22,649 nt of DNA from Chitinophagales bacterium. GTDB lineage: Bacteria > Bacteroidota > Bacteroidia > Chitinophagales > UBA2359. The notes beneath the pieces were generated by a model that worked only from the letters and a program-made list of their open reading frames with translations, had not been told where the DNA came from and made no database searches. Location of the stretch: contig JAHDIA010000006.1 of NCBI GenBank assembly GCA_020631035.1, positions 1-22,649 on the forward strand, read 5' to 3'. This document shows, piece after piece, positions 21,222-22,649 of the stretch (positions within the stretch are counted from its first letter, which is position 1; every line of letters starts with the position of its first letter). Made by a program: the position numbers and the translations under genes.

Positions 21222-22466
21222 ATGGAACAAGGAAAACTCATACCCAATTTATTTAGGACAGAATTTAGCAAGATTGTCAGTGTCCTTTGCAATACTTTTG
21301 GCATTTCCAATATACAATTGGCAGAAGACATTGCGAGTGATACTTTTTTGGTTGCTTCTGAAACTTGGTCTTTAAAAGGGATACCTCAAAATCCCAAAGC
21401 TTGGTTGTATGCTGTCGCCAAAAACAAGACCAAGGATTACCTCAAAAGAAAGACATTGTTTTCTAGCAAAATAGCTCCTAGCTTGTCCAGTGAAAAAGAT
21501 GTAGCTTATAATGAGGAAATAGACATTGACCTATCAGAAAAAAACATTGAAGACAGCTTACTCAAAATGTTGTTTACGGTTTGCAATCCTGTCTTGTCAA
21601 CGGAGGCTCAAATATCTTTGGCTCTTAGGGTTTTGTGTGGATTTGGCATCGAAGAGATTGCCAATGCCTTGTTGAGTTCAAAATCGACCATCAACAAACG
21701 ATTGCAAAGGGCGAAAAACAACTACAAAAAACACAATATACAATTGGCTCTGCCAGAAGCTAAGGAACTGACACAGCGACAAAACAATGTATTGACCATC
21801 ATTTACTTGTTGTTCAACGAAGGTTATTATTCTGCGACCACCGAAAAAAACATCAAAAAATATTTGTGTTTGGAGGCGATGCGGCTTTTGTATTTATTCC
21901 TGAATCATTACAATACCGCCGAAGCCAATGCGCTAATGGCACTGTTTTGTTTTCACGCTTCGAGGTTTGAGGCAAGGGAGGACGAATTGGGTAGCCCAGT
22001 ACTTTACGAAGATCAAGACAAAAGCAAATGGAATCAAGAGTTGATTTTAAAGGGTGAAGATTATTTGCACAAATCTGCCTCGGGCAATGCGGTTTCCAAA
22101 TACCATCTAGAAGCTTCGATTGCTTTTTGGCATACCCAATCAAAGGATGAGCAAACTAAATGGGAAAAGATTCTTCAATTGTACAATCATTTATTGCAAA
22201 TTGAATATTCTCCCATTGCTGCTTTGAATCGAACTTATGCTTTGTCTAGGGCCAATGGAAAGGAACACGCCATTAAGGAAGCTCTAAAAATAGATTTAAA
22301 AGACAACCCACTTTATCATTCTTTATTGGCAGAGCTTTACAAGGGAATTGACCAAACAAAAGAATTGGAACATTTAAAGATTGCTTTGTCTTTGGTTAAA
22401 ACAGATAGTGAACGGGAGATGTTGGAGGTAAGGTTGGAGAAGGTTATTGAAACATTAAGAAATTAA
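21222..22466 (+). CDS. ECF42-type sigma factor with C-terminal TPR-like extension (DUF6596)
   Basis: This 414-residue protein starts at ATG 21222. Sigma region 2 covers about residues 8-85 (LAEDIASDTFLVASETW, NPKAWLYAVAKNKTKDYLKRK). Region 4 covers about 108-170 and includes the helix-turn-helix (GFGIEEIANALLSSKSTINKRLQRAK). A ~240-residue helical extension follows with the hallmark LLFNEGYYSA (from about residue 196), LMALFCFHASRFEARED and SPIAALNRTYA, typical of ECF42 (DUF6596). Ordinary ECF factors are about 200 residues, so length alone points to this group. Family knowledge: ECF42 proteins lack an anti-sigma partner, the extension is needed for activity, and they drive neighbouring DGPF genes. 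No anti-sigma gene is visible here. The last five codons (ETLRN) and stop overlap a 72-bp tandem repeat. Confidence 0.92.
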   Translation: MEQGKLIPNLFRTEFSKIVSVLCNTFGISNIQLAEDIASDTFLVASETWSLKGIPQNPKAWLYAVAKNKTKDYLKRKTLFSSKIAPSLSSEKDVAYNEEIDIDLSEKNIEDSLLKMLFTVCNPVLSTEAQISLALRVLCGFGIEEIANALLSSKSTINKRLQRAKNNYKKHNIQLALPEAKELTQRQNNVLTIIYLLFNEGYYSATTEKNIKKYLCLEAMRLLYLFLNHYNTAEANALMALFCFHASRFEAREDELGSPVLYEDQDKSKWNQELILKGEDYLHKSASGNAVSKYHLEASIAFWHTQSKDEQTKWEKILQLYNHLLQIEYSPIAALNRTYALSRANGKEHAIKEALKIDLKDNPLYHSLLAELYKGIDQTKELEHLKIALSLVKTDSEREMLEVRLEKVIETLRN

Positions 22467-22649
22467 GGAGCATTAAGGGTGGATTGTACTCATGCTTAAT
22501 GCCTTAATGGTTTTTATTTGCCAACATTAAGAAATTAAGGGGCATTAAGGGTGGATTGTACTCATGCTTAATGCCTTAATGGTTTTTATTTGCCAACATT
22601 AAGAAATTAAGGAGCATTAAGGGTGGATTGTACTCATGCTTAATGCCTT
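22451..22649 (+). repeat. 72-bp tandem repeat, about 2.8 units, continuing beyond the window
   Basis: Units start at 22451, 22523 and 22595 (AACATTAAGAAATTAAGG...TTTTTATTTGCC). They are identical except GGAGC in units 1 and 3 against GGGGC in unit 2. The first unit begins inside the sigma factor coding sequence and contains its stop codon. There are no unique spacers, so it is not a CRISPR array. Confidence 0.95.
22462..22520 (+). terminator. Terminator-like hairpin within the first 72-bp unit (repeated in later units)
   Basis: ATTAAGGAGCATTAAG (22462-22477) pairs with CTTAATGCCTTAAT (22495-22508), leaving a 2-nt bulge and a 17-nt loop, followed by GGTTTTTATTTG. It begins inside the sigma gene's stop region and is a fair terminator for it. 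The same fold recurs 72 bp on and is cut by the window edge in the third unit. Confidence 0.65.

Noticed and set aside
22451..22649. CRISPR array
   Set aside because: The units are contiguous 72-bp tandem copies without unique spacers, and there are no cas genes.

Overview
The window looks like a chromosomal segment of a marine or aquatic member of the Bacteroidota, most probably a Saprospiria-like lineage. The signs are two gingipain-type (C25) peptidases and a beta-propeller protein with type IX secretion system (T9SS) C-terminal sorting domains, cysteine-rich GCTD...DDGSC repeats, a SprB-type repeat protein, weak or absent Shine-Dalgarno sequences and AT-rich spacers. No tRNA, rRNA, CRISPR array, phage gene or transposase gene was seen.

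Layout. 1-3920: 3' part of a PorU2-like C25 peptidase cut by the window edge, closed by a hairpin terminator. 3972-5129: polytopic membrane protein of unknown function. 5130-5566: convergent spacer with a dispersed GC-rich repeat (copy A) and three AGAGAC...GTCTCT-type palindromes. 5567-6238 (-): YceI-family lipoprotein. 6239-6708: AT-rich spacer. 6709-6939: small single-pass membrane protein. 7077-8963: Uup-like ABC-F ATPase, whose stop codon lies inside inverted copy B of the dispersed repeat (8957-9174). 9189-11755 (-): four genes in the order ASCH protein, EI24/CysZ-like membrane protein, RsmI-like methyltransferase, small membrane protein. 11768-12273: decayed T9SS-substrate gene with a frameshift and an in-frame stop. 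12346-16698: full-length C25 peptidase with T9SS domain. 16766-17023 (-): MazE/AbrB-type antitoxin-like protein without a visible toxin. 17366-20446: secreted FG-GAP/SprB-repeat T9SS protein whose signal-peptide region carries a 104-bp palindromic element. 20782-22466: DGPF/YCII protein plus an ECF42-type sigma factor with C-terminal extension. 22451-22649: 72-bp tandem repeat, each unit with a terminator-like hairpin, running off the window.

How the genes relate. The large secreted proteins are probably surface-exposed or cell-wall-attached products exported by Sec and then T9SS; the T9SS machinery itself is not in the window. The DGPF protein and the ECF42 sigma factor form a recognised genomic partnership, and a candidate ECF-type promoter lies upstream of the DGPF gene. 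The rest is housekeeping (ABC-F, RsmI-like, EI24, ASCH, YceI).

The most notable non-coding signal is small palindromic or structured repeats that have settled at gene ends and, in three places, altered coding sequence: the signal peptide of the 17366 gene, the stop of the ABC-F gene and the 3' end of the sigma gene. A simple 14-bp duplication has also changed the tail of the EI24 gene.
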